Source: Cohnella pontilimi
Lineage (GTDB): Bacteria; Bacillota; Bacilli; Paenibacillales; Paenibacillaceae
Direction of reading: 5' to 3'
DNA: 64,000 bases
Assembly (NCBI RefSeq): GCF_005049045.1
Contig: NZ_SUPK01000007.1
Coordinates: 62,001-126,000, forward strand
The position numbers were made by a program, and so were the translations under genes. Positions 1-6,767 of this stretch are shown here, one piece after another. Positions within the stretch are counted from its first letter, which is position 1. Each line of letters starts with the position of its first letter. Below the pieces are notes generated by a model. It did not search any database. It was not told the origin of the DNA and worked only from the letters and a program-made list of their open reading frames with translations.

Positions 1-183
1 GCAGGCCGAATATTGCTCATCGCCGTGTGCTCGTTCATGATTATCATGATCGGACTAAGCCGTATCTATCTGGGCGTCCATTACCCCAGCGATGTACTGG
101 GCGGGTATTTGGCAAGCTGGGTTTGGCTGGGCCTTGTGATCTGGCTCTATGAACGGTGGGTCGGAAAACCGGTAAAGGCGTGA
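1..183 (+). CDS. PAP2-family phosphatase, C-terminal part (5' end outside window)
   Basis: This is the last 60 residues of an integral membrane phosphatase of the PAP2 / undecaprenyl-diphosphatase type. The visible piece contains the third phosphatase motif, SRIYLGVHYPSD, whose His and Asp belong to the active site, flanked by two hydrophobic segments and a short basic tail ending in KPVKA. The first two motifs (KxxxxxxRP and PSGH) lie upstream of the window. A second PAP2 gene lies about 1.3 kb downstream on the other strand, so two such enzymes flank trmB. The substrate (undecaprenyl pyrophosphate, phosphatidate or another) cannot be told from this fragment. Confidence 0.85.
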   Translation, partial: AGRILLIAVCSFMIIMIGLSRIYLGVHYPSDVLGGYLASWVWLGLVIWLYERWVGKPVKA

Positions 184-196
184 AAACAGTCGTCTC

Positions 197-225
197 TTTA
201 CAGGATCACCCGGTTTGGGCAGAAT
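197..225 (+). promoter_or_regulatory. Candidate sigma-A promoter of trmB
   Basis: TTTACA at 197-202, a 17-bp spacer and CAGAAT at 220-225. It lies just after the PAP2 stop codon and 36 bp before the trmB start. The -35 is good and the -10 only fair. Confidence 0.4.
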
Positions 226-260
226 AGAGGCTTAAGCAGCGATTTTCGGGAGGAACATGC

Positions 261-1013
261 ATGCGCCTGAGAGGCAGAAAAAACATACGCGAGAGTTTGG
301 AACAGCAGCCGGATCTGGTGGTGCTGGAACCGCAGCAGTGGAAGGGCCGGTGGCACGAATTTTTCGGCAACGACCATCCGATTCATATTGAGCTCGGGAT
401 GGGCAAGGGCCAATTCATCAGCCGCATGAGCGGTAACAATCCGCAGATCAATTACATAGGAATGGATATCTATGACGAGCTTCTCCGGCGGGGCAGCGAA
501 AAGGCGAGAGCGGTCTGGCGCGAGAATGGACAAGACCGGGTGCCGAATCTGGCGCTGGTCCGGGGCAACGTGGAGTACTTGGAGTCCATGTTCGAGCCGG
601 GCGAGCTTTCCCGCATTTATTTGAATTTCAGCGATCCTTGGCCGAAATCCAAGCATGCGCGCCGGAGATTGACCCATCCGCGCTTCTTGATGAAGTATAA
701 GGAAGCTCTGGATGCGTATGGGGAAATTCACTTCAAAACGGACTCGCTTACGCTGTTCGAGTTTTCCTTAAATAGTCTCGCCCAAACAGGGCTGCAAATG
801 CGCAATATTTCGCTCCATCTGCACCGCGAAGGGATCCGCGATGACCTCGTCATGACCGAATACGAGACGAAATTCGTCGGCCAAGGGATGCCGATTTATC
901 GTCTGGAAGCTGTGATCGGGGACAAAGCATTGGCGGAATACCGCGCCGAAGTTGCGCGCGAGCTTGAGGATCAAGCCCGCCGCGGCGGTGCCAAGGAACC
1001 GGCCCCGGAGTGA
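261..1013 (+). CDS. trmB: tRNA (guanine-N7-)-methyltransferase
   Basis: TrmB makes m7G46 in the variable loop of tRNAs using S-adenosylmethionine. The 250-residue product has the family hallmarks: a glycine-rich SAM-binding strand (IELGMGKGQFI, about residues 45-55), the acidic GMDIYDELL segment, the conserved NFSDPWPKSKHARRRL block (about 122-137) and the C-terminal region around TEYETKF. Start ATG 261 is preceded by GGGAGGAAC at good spacing. It is somewhat longer than the roughly 215-residue Bacillus enzyme because of a charged C-terminal tail rich in Glu, Ala and Arg. It appears monocistronic and is followed by a repeat array and a bidirectional terminator. Confidence 0.95.
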   Translation: MRLRGRKNIRESLEQQPDLVVLEPQQWKGRWHEFFGNDHPIHIELGMGKGQFISRMSGNNPQINYIGMDIYDELLRRGSEKARAVWRENGQDRVPNLALVRGNVEYLESMFEPGELSRIYLNFSDPWPKSKHARRRLTHPRFLMKYKEALDAYGEIHFKTDSLTLFEFSLNSLAQTGLQMRNISLHLHREGIRDDLVMTEYETKFVGQGMPIYRLEAVIGDKALAEYRAEVARELEDQARRGGAKEPAPE

Positions 1014-1086
1014 GCGGTGGCGGCGGGTTAAATAACGGCACACCGTGCCGCTATTTGGACGAAACGCGCACGTTGACTGAAAAAGC

Positions 1087-1377
1087 GGCAATAAAGTTGC
1101 AAGTTTCGGTGCTCGGCATCGTGCAAGGCAATAAAGTTGCTTTAAAGGTGCAATTATCGGTGGTCGGCATCATGTAAGGCAATAAAGTTGCTTTACAGAT
1201 GCAAGTATCGGTGCTCGGCATCGTGCAAGGCAATAAAGTTGCTTTACAGGTGAGATTATCGGTGGTCGGCATCGTGTAAGGCAATAAAGTTGCTTTACAG
1301 ATGCAAGTATCGGTGCTCGGCATCGTGCAAGGCAATAAAGTTGCTTTACAGGTGAGATTATCGGTGGGCGGCAGAGG
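1087..1377. repeat. 51-bp tandem repeat array, two alternating variants
   Basis: The word GGCAATAAAGTTGC starts at 1087, 1127, 1178, 1229, 1280 and 1331. The first interval is 40 bp and the next four are exactly 51 bp. Two unit types alternate, one containing CAAGTATCGGTGCTCGGC and one containing GAGATTATCGGTGGTCGGC, which gives a 102-bp higher-order period. The array fills most of the gap between trmB and the convergent PAP2 gene. 51 bp is 17 codons and the minus strand is open through the array, but there is no ribosome binding site or start for such a protein. It is probably non-coding intergenic repeat DNA. Confidence 0.9.
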
Positions 1378-1384
1378 CAACGCG

Positions 1385-1428
1385 AAAAACCCCGGGTTCA
1401 CTGCGAATGCAGTGAAAACCGGGGTTTT
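1385..1428. terminator. Bidirectional intrinsic terminator between trmB and PAP2 gene
   Basis: A perfect stem AAAACCCCGG / CCGGGGTTTT with an inner GTTCACTGC / GCAGTGAA pairing and a GAAT loop. A-tract and T-tract flanks allow it to work for both convergent genes. Confidence 0.85.
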
Positions 1429-1433
1429 GTACA

Positions 1434-1958
1434 TCAAATGCAAAGAGACATGAGCAGCGCGGTGGAACTGCCGAGCAGGGCGCCGGCGGCGGTGTCGCTC
1501 GGGTAGTGAAGCCCGAAATAAATGCGCGAGAGCGCCACGCCTATTGCCACAGGCAGCAGCATCGGAAGGAGCGTCGGATCGGCGTGCATCCAAGGTGTAA
1601 GCATCGCGAATGCGGCGGTCGTGTGGCCCGACGGGAACGAAGGATCCCGAAGCGGACGGCGGTTCGTGTGGATTTCCGGAAACTCGAGATGCGGACGCAG
1701 CCGGGGCGCGCTGCGCTTGGCGAGTGCGACGGGCAAGTGGCTGATCGCGACGGCGGCGAGCGCCTGCCAGCCGGCAGAACTCCACGGTTCAGGCGCGAAC
1801 ATTCCGGCAGCCAGCGAGAAGCAGAGAGTAAACGTGGCGCCGCCGAGTAAGGACAACATTTGGAATAGCCAATTCATCGCAGTATGATGCCAACGGAGGT
1901 TCACGTGCAAAAACAGGGGACGGTCTACGACCAGCAGAAGGCGGTAAAAACGGCTCAT
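1434..1958 (-). CDS. PAP2-family membrane phosphatase
   Basis: A 174-residue integral membrane phosphatase related to undecaprenyl-diphosphatases and phosphatidate phosphatases, which hydrolyse lipid-linked phosphates on the outer face of the membrane. All three PAP2 motifs are visible: KRSAPRLRPH, PSFPSGHTTAAF and SRIYFGLHYPSD. Hydrophobic segments separate them. I chose ATG 1958 rather than the ATG 11 codons upstream, because a strong ribosome binding site (GAGGAGG) sits 6-7 nt before 1958. It is convergent with trmB and shares its terminator. The upstream region carries TTAA-type repeats with an 11-bp period, suggesting phosphate control. The exact substrate is not clear. Confidence 0.9.
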   Translation of the reverse strand: MSRFYRLLLVVDRPLFLHVNLRWHHTAMNWLFQMLSLLGGATFTLCFSLAAGMFAPEPWSSAGWQALAAVAISHLPVALAKRSAPRLRPHLEFPEIHTNRRPLRDPSFPSGHTTAAFAMLTPWMHADPTLLPMLLPVAIGVALSRIYFGLHYPSDTAAGALLGSSTALLMSLCI

Positions 1959-2007
1959 GGGTGTCCTCCTCTGTTCCGCCGTCCCGCTCACGGGCGCCGG
2001 ATCGATG

Positions 2008-2073
2008 ATATAAGTCCACTTTATGACACCGGTATTAACACGATATTAACTTTTTATCACCGTTCCGTTAAGT
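2008..2073 (-). promoter_or_regulatory. Candidate Pho box upstream of the PAP2 gene
   Basis: On the + strand TTAACA (2035-2040), TTAACT (2046-2051) and TTAAGT (2068-2073) fall on an exact 11-bp period, with a poor copy in the 2057 position. Direct repeats of this kind with 5-bp spacers are typical of Bacillus PhoP binding sites. A TTATAT -10-like hexamer for the minus strand (2008-2013) lies about 21 bp from the nearest repeat, the usual place for an activated promoter. The region 1959-2465 holds no other gene I can support. Confidence 0.4.
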
Positions 2074-2327
2074 TTCATCGACTTTCCTGTCATTTTAAGG
2101 CATTTCGGCGTTTTACATTGTACGGGGTCTGGGTAAACTTTGATGGAGAGTATTGCAAGCGTGCGGTTTACTAAAAATTGGACTGGTGCGCAGGGAATGG
2201 CTGCCCCGGTTCGGTTGGAAAACGGTGAAATACGGCTTTCTCGTGAGAAATACAGGTGATGCGGGGGCTGACACTTCCTCAAGTGCGGTATGCTCTCGTT
2301 AATCCCGGATAACGGAGATTTCCTTTT

Positions 2328-2356
2328 TTGACAAAGCAGCCGAAACCGAAGAGAAT
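2328..2356 (+). promoter_or_regulatory. Candidate sigma-A promoter of the glycosyltransferase gene
   Basis: A perfect TTGACA (2328-2333), a 17-bp spacer and GAGAAT (2351-2356). It gives a leader of about 100 nt before the chosen start at 2466. Confidence 0.45.
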
Positions 2357-2465
2357 GTAAAATGTGACTTGGCAGCCAATGGATAAAAACTGGGAACTCG
2401 CCATGAAGCACACAAACAGAGAGATAGATAAAGACGAAAAAAGGGGTCTAGGGGGACAACCGCAT

Positions 2466-3707
2466 ATGTTGAACAAAATTCTGTTTGTCGTTCAGATCAT
2501 TGTCGGCGCAATCGGGGTGTATCAATTCGTACTGTCCATTTTCGGATGGAAGGCCAAAAAAACCGCCGGGTTTCGCGATCCGGAAAAAACATTCGCCGTA
2601 CTGATTGCCGCGCACAACGAGGAGAAAGTCGTCGGAGCTCTGATCGAGAACTTACTGAAAATGAATTATCCCCGCGAGCTGTTTGACATATTTGTCATTT
2701 GCGACAATTGCACCGACGGAACTGCATCGGTTGTTCGGCGCTATGACGGCGTGTTCGCTTGCGAACGATTCAATAAACATCAACGAGGGAAAGGCTTCGC
2801 CATCGAATGGATGCTGAAGGAGCTGTGGAGCCGCAAACGGCAATATGACGGCATCGTCATGCTGGATGCGGATAACCTGGTGGATCCGGATTTCCTCCAT
2901 CACATGAACAACAGCCTTTGTGAAGGCCATAAAGTGGTACAGGGCTATCTGGACACCAAAAATCCCGAAGATTCCTGGATTACCGCCGCTTACGGCATTA
3001 CTTACTGGTTCTGCAACCGGCTCTGGCAGCTGCCCCGGACACGGCTCAAGATGGCCAACTTCCTCGGCGGCACAGGCATGTGCTTTGACACGGCGCTGCT
3101 CAAGGAAATGGGCTGGGGAGCCACGAGCCTTGTCGAGGATTTGGAATTTACGGTGCGCTGCGTACAGCGCGGAATTTATCCCGTCATGAACTACGACGCG
3201 AAGGTGTACGACGAGAAGCCGCTCACGTTCCGGGCGTCTGCACGGCAGCGGCTTCGCTGGATGCAGGGTCATTTCAGCGTAGCCAGACGTTATTTCTTCC
3301 CGCTGTTATGGCAGAGCCTTAAGGAACGCAATCTGGCCAAGTTCGATACGGCGCTTTACACGATTACGGTCTACAACGTGCTGATCGGTTCGATTTTGAC
3401 GTTGGTGCTTTGGTTCGACCAAGCGGCGCCGGGCGCGCCGATGTTCACTTCGATCTATTATTATTTACCGGTTTGGGTAACCGCGGCTTCGCTTTTCGTC
3501 AGCTGCGCCCAGTTCCCGTTCGCGATGATGCTGGAAAAAGTGAAGTCGTGGAAAGTGTACGCCTATCTGCTGATGTTCCCGGTGTTCCTGCTGTCCTGGT
3601 GGCCGATTACGATCTACGCGTTTTTCACACAAAACAACAAGACGTGGAGCCATACGCAGCACACCCGCGTTCTGCGGCTGGAAGAAGTGCAGGGAAAACA
3701 AATGTAA
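2466..3707 (+). CDS. Membrane glycosyltransferase, family 2
   Basis: A processive-type family 2 glycosyltransferase of about 413 residues, related to the IcaA / hyaluronan synthase / cellulose synthase group, which uses nucleotide sugars at the cytoplasmic face of the membrane. Visible motifs in order: an N-terminal membrane segment (LNKILFVVQIIVGAIGVYQF), VLIAAHNEEKVV, the metal-binding DAD in MLDADNLVDPDF, GGTGMCF, the acceptor-site EDLEF, and QRLRW (the QxxRW motif). Three or four C-terminal membrane helices follow. I prefer ATG 2466 (GGGGG about 10 nt upstream) to an ATG 34 codons earlier, because the extra N-terminus is polar and lysine-rich. It stands alone between its own promoter and terminator. 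The polymer or lipid it makes is unknown. Confidence 0.85.
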   Translation: MLNKILFVVQIIVGAIGVYQFVLSIFGWKAKKTAGFRDPEKTFAVLIAAHNEEKVVGALIENLLKMNYPRELFDIFVICDNCTDGTASVVRRYDGVFACERFNKHQRGKGFAIEWMLKELWSRKRQYDGIVMLDADNLVDPDFLHHMNNSLCEGHKVVQGYLDTKNPEDSWITAAYGITYWFCNRLWQLPRTRLKMANFLGGTGMCFDTALLKEMGWGATSLVEDLEFTVRCVQRGIYPVMNYDAKVYDEKPLTFRASARQRLRWMQGHFSVARRYFFPLLWQSLKERNLAKFDTALYTITVYNVLIGSILTLVLWFDQAAPGAPMFTSIYYYLPVWVTAASLFVSCAQFPFAMMLEKVKSWKVYAYLLMFPVFLLSWWPITIYAFFTQNNKTWSHTQHTRVLRLEEVQGKQM

Positions 3708-3714
3708 CGAGCGG

Positions 3715-3737
3715 CCCCGGGCTTGTCCCGGGGTTTT
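3715..3737 (+). terminator. Intrinsic terminator after the glycosyltransferase
   Basis: CCCCGGG / CCCGGGG stem with a CTTGT loop, followed by TTTT. Confidence 0.75.
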
Positions 3738-3757
3738 GTGCGGCTTCGGCCTAAACG

Positions 3758-3786
3758 TTGACAAGGGTTGCCCGGCGTGATATATT
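3758..3786 (+). promoter_or_regulatory. Sigma-A promoter of the infC operon
   Basis: A perfect TTGACA (3758-3763), a 17-bp spacer and TATATT (3781-3786). Transcription would start near 3793, leaving a leader of about 215 nt before infC. Confidence 0.8.
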
Positions 3787-3792
3787 ATTCAG

Positions 3793-3969
3793 GTGACTGA
3801 TGGGATATGGATGATTCAGCACGCAAAAGCAGAAGCGCCCGCTTCTCACCTGCTCGGCTTTCGCTGACTGGTACGCGTAGCCCACTATGAAGGCGATATC
3901 GGGGAACAGCCCCGCAGCGCCGAACCGAGTGTGAGCAGGATGCGGGTCCAATGCGACCCGCTTTTTTTT
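3793..3969 (+). promoter_or_regulatory. L20-type autoregulatory leader with attenuator upstream of infC
   Basis: The leader between promoter and infC ends in a clear intrinsic terminator: GCGGGTC (3942-3948) pairs with GACCCGC (3955-3961), followed by a run of eight T. Upstream, CCTGCTC (about 3848-3854) can pair with GAGCAGG (3934-3940), giving a longer-range fold of the kind seen in L20 leaders. In Bacillus subtilis, L20 binds the infC leader and causes premature termination. The same gene order and an attenuator in the same place make that mechanism likely here. The exact L20-binding structure was not modelled. Confidence 0.75.
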
Positions 3970-4007
3970 ATTTATCGGAGACTCCCAATCCGATACGGAG
4001 GTGGAAC

Positions 4008-4526
4008 ATTATTAGCAAGGAACATCAAATCAACGAGGAAATCCGGGCGAAGGAAGTGCGTCTCGTAGGTGCCGAAGGCGAACAGCTGGGCATCAAGCCG
4101 TTCCGGGAAGCGATGCAGATGGCTGTTGACGCGAACATGGATCTGGTCAACGTGGCCCCGCAGGCGAAACCGCCGGTGTGCCGCATCATGGACTACGGCA
4201 AGTTCCGTTATGAGCAGCAGAAGAAAGAGAAAGAAGCCCGGAAGAATCAAAAAATCGTCGACCTGAAGGAAGTTTGGTTCCGTTCGAACATTGAGGAACA
4301 CGACTATCAGACGAAATTTCGCAACGTGGTGAAGTTTCTGAATGAAGGCGACAAGGTCAAGTGTTCCGTGCGGTTCCGCGGCCGTGAGATCGCGCATGCC
4401 AACATCGGACAGAAGATTTTGGAGCGCGTCGCGAAGGAAGTTGCCGATATTTGCGTGGTAGAGCGCGTGCCGAAATTGGAAGGCCGCGCGATGATCATGA
4501 TTCTGGCTCCAAAGCAGAGCCACTGA
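4008..4526 (+). CDS. infC: Translation initiation factor IF-3 (AUU start)
   Basis: IF-3 binds the 30S subunit, prevents premature 50S joining and checks the initiator tRNA and start codon. The 172-residue product starts (M)ISKEHQINEEIRAKEVRL and runs through the two-domain IF-3 sequence, including NVAPQAKPPVCRIMDYGKF and the C-terminal FRGREIAH region. No ATG fits. The homologous start is ATT ATT AGC AAG directly after GGAGGTGG (3997-4004), matching the AUU start used for infC in other bacteria, where it allows IF-3 to limit its own translation. The in-frame ATG at 3951 lies inside the attenuator hairpin and is rejected. It is the first gene of infC-rpmI-rplT. Confidence 0.95.
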   Translation: MISKEHQINEEIRAKEVRLVGAEGEQLGIKPFREAMQMAVDANMDLVNVAPQAKPPVCRIMDYGKFRYEQQKKEKEARKNQKIVDLKEVWFRSNIEEHDYQTKFRNVVKFLNEGDKVKCSVRFRGREIAHANIGQKILERVAKEVADICVVERVPKLEGRAMIMILAPKQSH

Positions 4527-4543
4527 CAGGAGGAAGCATTTCA

Positions 4544-4744
4544 ATGCCTAAAATGAAAACGCACAGCAGCTTGAAAGACCGCTTCAAAATTACCGGTACC
4601 GGCAAAGTGAAGCGTCACAAAGCATATAAAAACCACCTGCTGTCCCACAAGTCGGGACGCCAGAAGCGTGTGCTGTCGAATCAGCCGTTGATGGCGCAAG
4701 GAGACGTACGTCGTTTGCAGCAGCAACTCGCTAACTTGAAGTAA
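4544..4744 (+). CDS. rpmI: Large subunit ribosomal protein L35
   Basis: A 66-residue, very basic protein of the 50S subunit beginning MPKMKTHSSLKDRFKITGTG, with the usual KRHKAYKNHLLSHKSG core. This is full length for L35. ATG 4544 is preceded by AGGAGG at good spacing. It lies 17 nt after infC and 31 nt before rplT, as in the conserved infC-rpmI-rplT operon. Its expression should follow the L20-controlled leader at the front of the operon, as L35 has no promoter of its own that I can see. Confidence 0.97.
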   Translation: MPKMKTHSSLKDRFKITGTGKVKRHKAYKNHLLSHKSGRQKRVLSNQPLMAQGDVRRLQQQLANLK

Positions 4745-4775
4745 TCGCTAACCATTTTCCGGGAGGTAATGAATT

Positions 4776-5135
4776 ATGGCAAGAGTTAAGGGCGGATTCG
4801 TCACACGCCGCCGTCGCAATAGAATGTTGAAACTGGCGAAAGGTTACTGGGGCGCGAAACACCGCCTGTTCAAGAAAGCTAAAGAACAGGTCATGAAGTC
4901 CCTCTGGTACGCATACCGCGACCGTCGCCAAACGAAGCGCAATTTCCGCAAGCTGTGGATCGTGCGTATTAACGCGGCAGCCCGCCAAAACGGCCTGTCC
5001 TACAGCAAGCTGATGCACGGCCTGAAGCTGGCCGGCATCGATGTGAACCGCAAAATGCTCGCCGATCTGGCTGTGAACGATATTAAAGCGTTCAACTCGC
5101 TGGCTGGCGCAGCTAAAGAAAAAATCAACGCGTAA
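4776..5135 (+). CDS. rplT: Large subunit ribosomal protein L20
   Basis: A 119-residue, full-length L20, an early-assembly 23S rRNA-binding protein and in Bacilli the repressor of its own operon. It starts [24 protein letters not shown]. The basic N-terminal tail is followed by the globular part ([20 protein letters not shown]) that contacts both rRNA and the leader mRNA. ATG 4776 follows GGGAGG at normal spacing. It is the last gene of the operon and is followed by a strong terminator. Confidence 0.97.
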   Translation: MARVKGGFVTRRRRNRMLKLAKGYWGAKHRLFKKAKEQVMKSLWYAYRDRRQTKRNFRKLWIVRINAAARQNGLSYSKLMHGLKLAGIDVNRKMLADLAVNDIKAFNSLAGAAKEKINA

Positions 5136-5142
5136 CACAGAC

Positions 5143-5171
5143 AAGCTCCGGGCGACCGGAGCTTTTTTATT
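5143..5171 (+). terminator. Intrinsic terminator of the infC-rpmI-rplT operon
   Basis: CTCCGG / CCGGAG stem with a GCGA loop (5146-5161), extended by AA/TT and followed by a long T-rich tail. Confidence 0.9.
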
Positions 5172-5421
5172 TATTCGCGCTGCATTTCGGAATCGTACCG
5201 CCCGCTTTTGCCAGCGATAGACAGCGGTACATACCGAGAACGCCTCCGTCTCATAAGGTATAGGACAATGGTTCGACAACCCTTACCCGCACCATGCGGC
5301 GTCAGTGAGGTCGTGCCGTTGACCAAAACCGAACATGCGGATCGCAGCCAAGAGCTGTTCGCAACAACATGGCGGACAGTTGTCGGCATTGCGCTCGCAT
5401 CGTTGGAAAGGAGGATTCGGC

Positions 5422-5679
5422 ATGTCCTACGTTTCTCGCGCGGAAGTAGAGAAAATGGTCGGCCAAAACATTATTGCGCTCCGCAAAGACGGTACTGTCG
5501 TACAGGGGAAGTTGGTCCGCGTGAACGGAGAGGAGCTCGAGATTAAGCCGTTGGACGGGAGCAAAGCGCAGACCAAAGCCATTTTGCCTCTCGCTTTGTT
5601 CGACATTTTAGCCATCAGCACACTGCCTTTCGCCGGTTTTGGCGGGTTTGGATTTGGCTTTCCCGGCTTCTTTTGGTAA
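5422..5679 (+). CDS. Small Sm-like fold protein with Gly/Phe-rich tail, function unknown
   Basis: An 85-residue protein. Residues 1-60 (VEKMVGQNIIALRKDGTVVQGKL...ELEIKPL) have the strand pattern of a small Sm-like or YlmC-type beta barrel. The last 20 residues are Gly/Phe-rich (FGGFGFGFPGF) and end in FFW. Such tails occur on spore coat and surface proteins, but I do not recognise a named family. ATG 5422 follows a strong AAAGGAGG. The preceding 250 bp contain no gene. They hold a weak match to a mother-cell (sigma-K type) promoter, ACC at 5233 and CATAAGGTA at 5252-5260, but this is about 160 bp from the start. The gene ends in a bidirectional terminator shared with the acetyltransferase. 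Confidence 0.7.
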   Translation: MSYVSRAEVEKMVGQNIIALRKDGTVVQGKLVRVNGEELEIKPLDGSKAQTKAILPLALFDILAISTLPFAGFGGFGFGFPGFFW

Positions 5680-5690
5680 TCTCCCCACAC

Positions 5691-5723
5691 AAAAAAAACC
5701 GGCCGATTCGGCCGGTTTTTTTT
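5691..5723. terminator. Bidirectional intrinsic terminator
   Basis: AACCGGCCGA / TCGGCCGGTT stem with eight A on one side and eight T on the other. It serves the convergent 85-residue protein gene and the acetyltransferase gene. Confidence 0.9.
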
Positions 5724-6214
5724 CACCACTGAGCGTTCATAAGATTCCAGGGATTGGAGTCGCCGTAGGAGGATAGAAGCGATTTATACATCTCATAACA
5801 CTTCAATTCCTTGATATCACGAACGACAGAGTAGCCCAGCTTCTCGTAAAACCGCATCCCGCGGTAATTGGTGTCATCGACGAACAGCCTGGATTCGATG
5901 CAGCCTTTGGACAGTCCGTATTTCTCCGCCCGGTTCATCAGTTCCGTTCCCCAACTGCGGTGTTGGGAGCCGGAATGGACTGCAAGCATATCGATGTACA
6001 TCGTCGATCCGCGGAATTCCATGTGAATAAAGGCGAACGGACCGCTTTTCCTTCCATCCGACGCGACCAGCGTCTCACCGCGGCGGAGACGCGTCCGGAC
6101 ATCGGTGTACAGCCGGCTGTCACGCGGATGGCTGCGGGTGGAAAGAGGCACCAGCTCGGTGCGGACCAAATCCACAATGCCGGGGACATCCCCCGGCTGC
6201 ATCCAACGAATCAT
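5723..6214 (-). CDS. GNAT-family N-acetyltransferase
   Basis: A 163-residue acetyl-CoA-dependent acetyltransferase. The fold is recognisable from MIRWMQPGDVPGIVDLV at the N-terminus, the central FIHMEF...MYIDMLAVHSGSQHRSWGTELM stretch (motif A, acetyl-CoA binding; here the usual Q/RxxGxG/A is altered to QHRSWGTEL), and the C-terminal NYRGMRFYEKLGYSVVRD. ATG 6214 is chosen because GGGGAGGG lies about 6 nt upstream; the longer open frame has no such site. It is a single gene. The acceptor (antibiotic, protein or small amine) cannot be read from the sequence. Confidence 0.85.
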   Translation of the reverse strand: MIRWMQPGDVPGIVDLVRTELVPLSTRSHPRDSRLYTDVRTRLRRGETLVASDGRKSGPFAFIHMEFRGSTMYIDMLAVHSGSQHRSWGTELMNRAEKYGLSKGCIESRLFVDDTNYRGMRFYEKLGYSVVRDIKELKCYEMYKSLLSSYGDSNPWNLMNAQW

Positions 6215-6365
6215 TGAAGGCCCTCCCCTGCTCCGAATCGGCACAAGCACAGTTCCTTCTATTATCGTATGAATGACCGGTCCGGCGGGGTCCAAGCATT
6301 TGACACGGTATGACTTACGCCCGTTCAGGCGGTTCCAGCCGCGAAAACTTCATCGCTTTGGCGTA

Positions 6366-6394
6366 TTGACGAATGGTTTTTCGAAGCATATAAT
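6366..6394 (+). promoter_or_regulatory. Sigma-A promoter of the ilv-leu operon
   Basis: TTGACG (6366-6371), a 17-bp spacer and a perfect TATAAT (6389-6394). The transcript would begin near 6401, directly upstream of the T-box leader. Confidence 0.8.
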
Positions 6395-6404
6395 GATACC
6401 TAAT

Positions 6405-6740
6405 CGAACGAACATCACAACAGCCATGATGAGGAATAAGCGAGAGGGCTCTTTTGTTCAGAGAGCGTCGGGAATGCTGAGACCGATGCCAAAATCCCTG
6501 CAGCACTGTCTCCTCGGAGCTGTTCGCCCGAACCGCCGCCAAGCGGCCCAGTAGGGGGAATCGGAGTGGCGCACGTTAAAGCGCCGAGGTTCGTGAGTCA
6601 CGCCCGAGCGGCGAAGACCGGACCTTCAGAGGCCGCCATTGTAAGGTGTGCGGCAAATTCGGGTGGTACCGCGGAAGGAACAGCCTTTCGTCCCAGAACG
6701 TCGATTTGCGGCGTTCGGGGACGGAAGGCTTTTTGTTTGC
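6405..6740 (+). promoter_or_regulatory. T-box riboswitch leader (Leu-type) of ilvB
   Basis: A classical tRNA-sensing leader. The T-box core GGGTGGTACCGCGG lies at 6661-6674, followed by a terminator hairpin from 6682 to 6736 (AGCCTTTCGTCCC pairing with GGGACGGAAGGCT, then TTTTT). The Stem I region contains CAGAGAGCG...GCTGAGACCG and ends near CTCCTCGGAG. By alignment with the Phe T-box later in the window, the specifier is CTG (6506-6508) or CTC (6510-6512). Both are leucine codons, so uncharged tRNA-Leu should antiterminate and switch on the branched-chain operon. The region has no gene of its own. Confidence 0.9.
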
Positions 6741-6767
6741 CATGGACAATTGAAAGGAGGATGACGG

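Noticed and set aside
1087-1377. Possible CRISPR array
   Set aside because: Units are contiguous and alternate between two fixed variants; there are no unique spacers and no cas genes.
1051-1785. Long minus-strand open frame through the 51-bp repeats into the PAP2 gene
   Set aside because: It reads the PAP2 gene in another frame and has no start signal; the repeat unit being 17 codons long keeps the frame open by chance.
3951-4007. ATG 3951 as the infC start
   Set aside because: It lies within the attenuator stem with no ribosome binding site, whereas AUU at 4008 follows a strong one and matches the known infC start.
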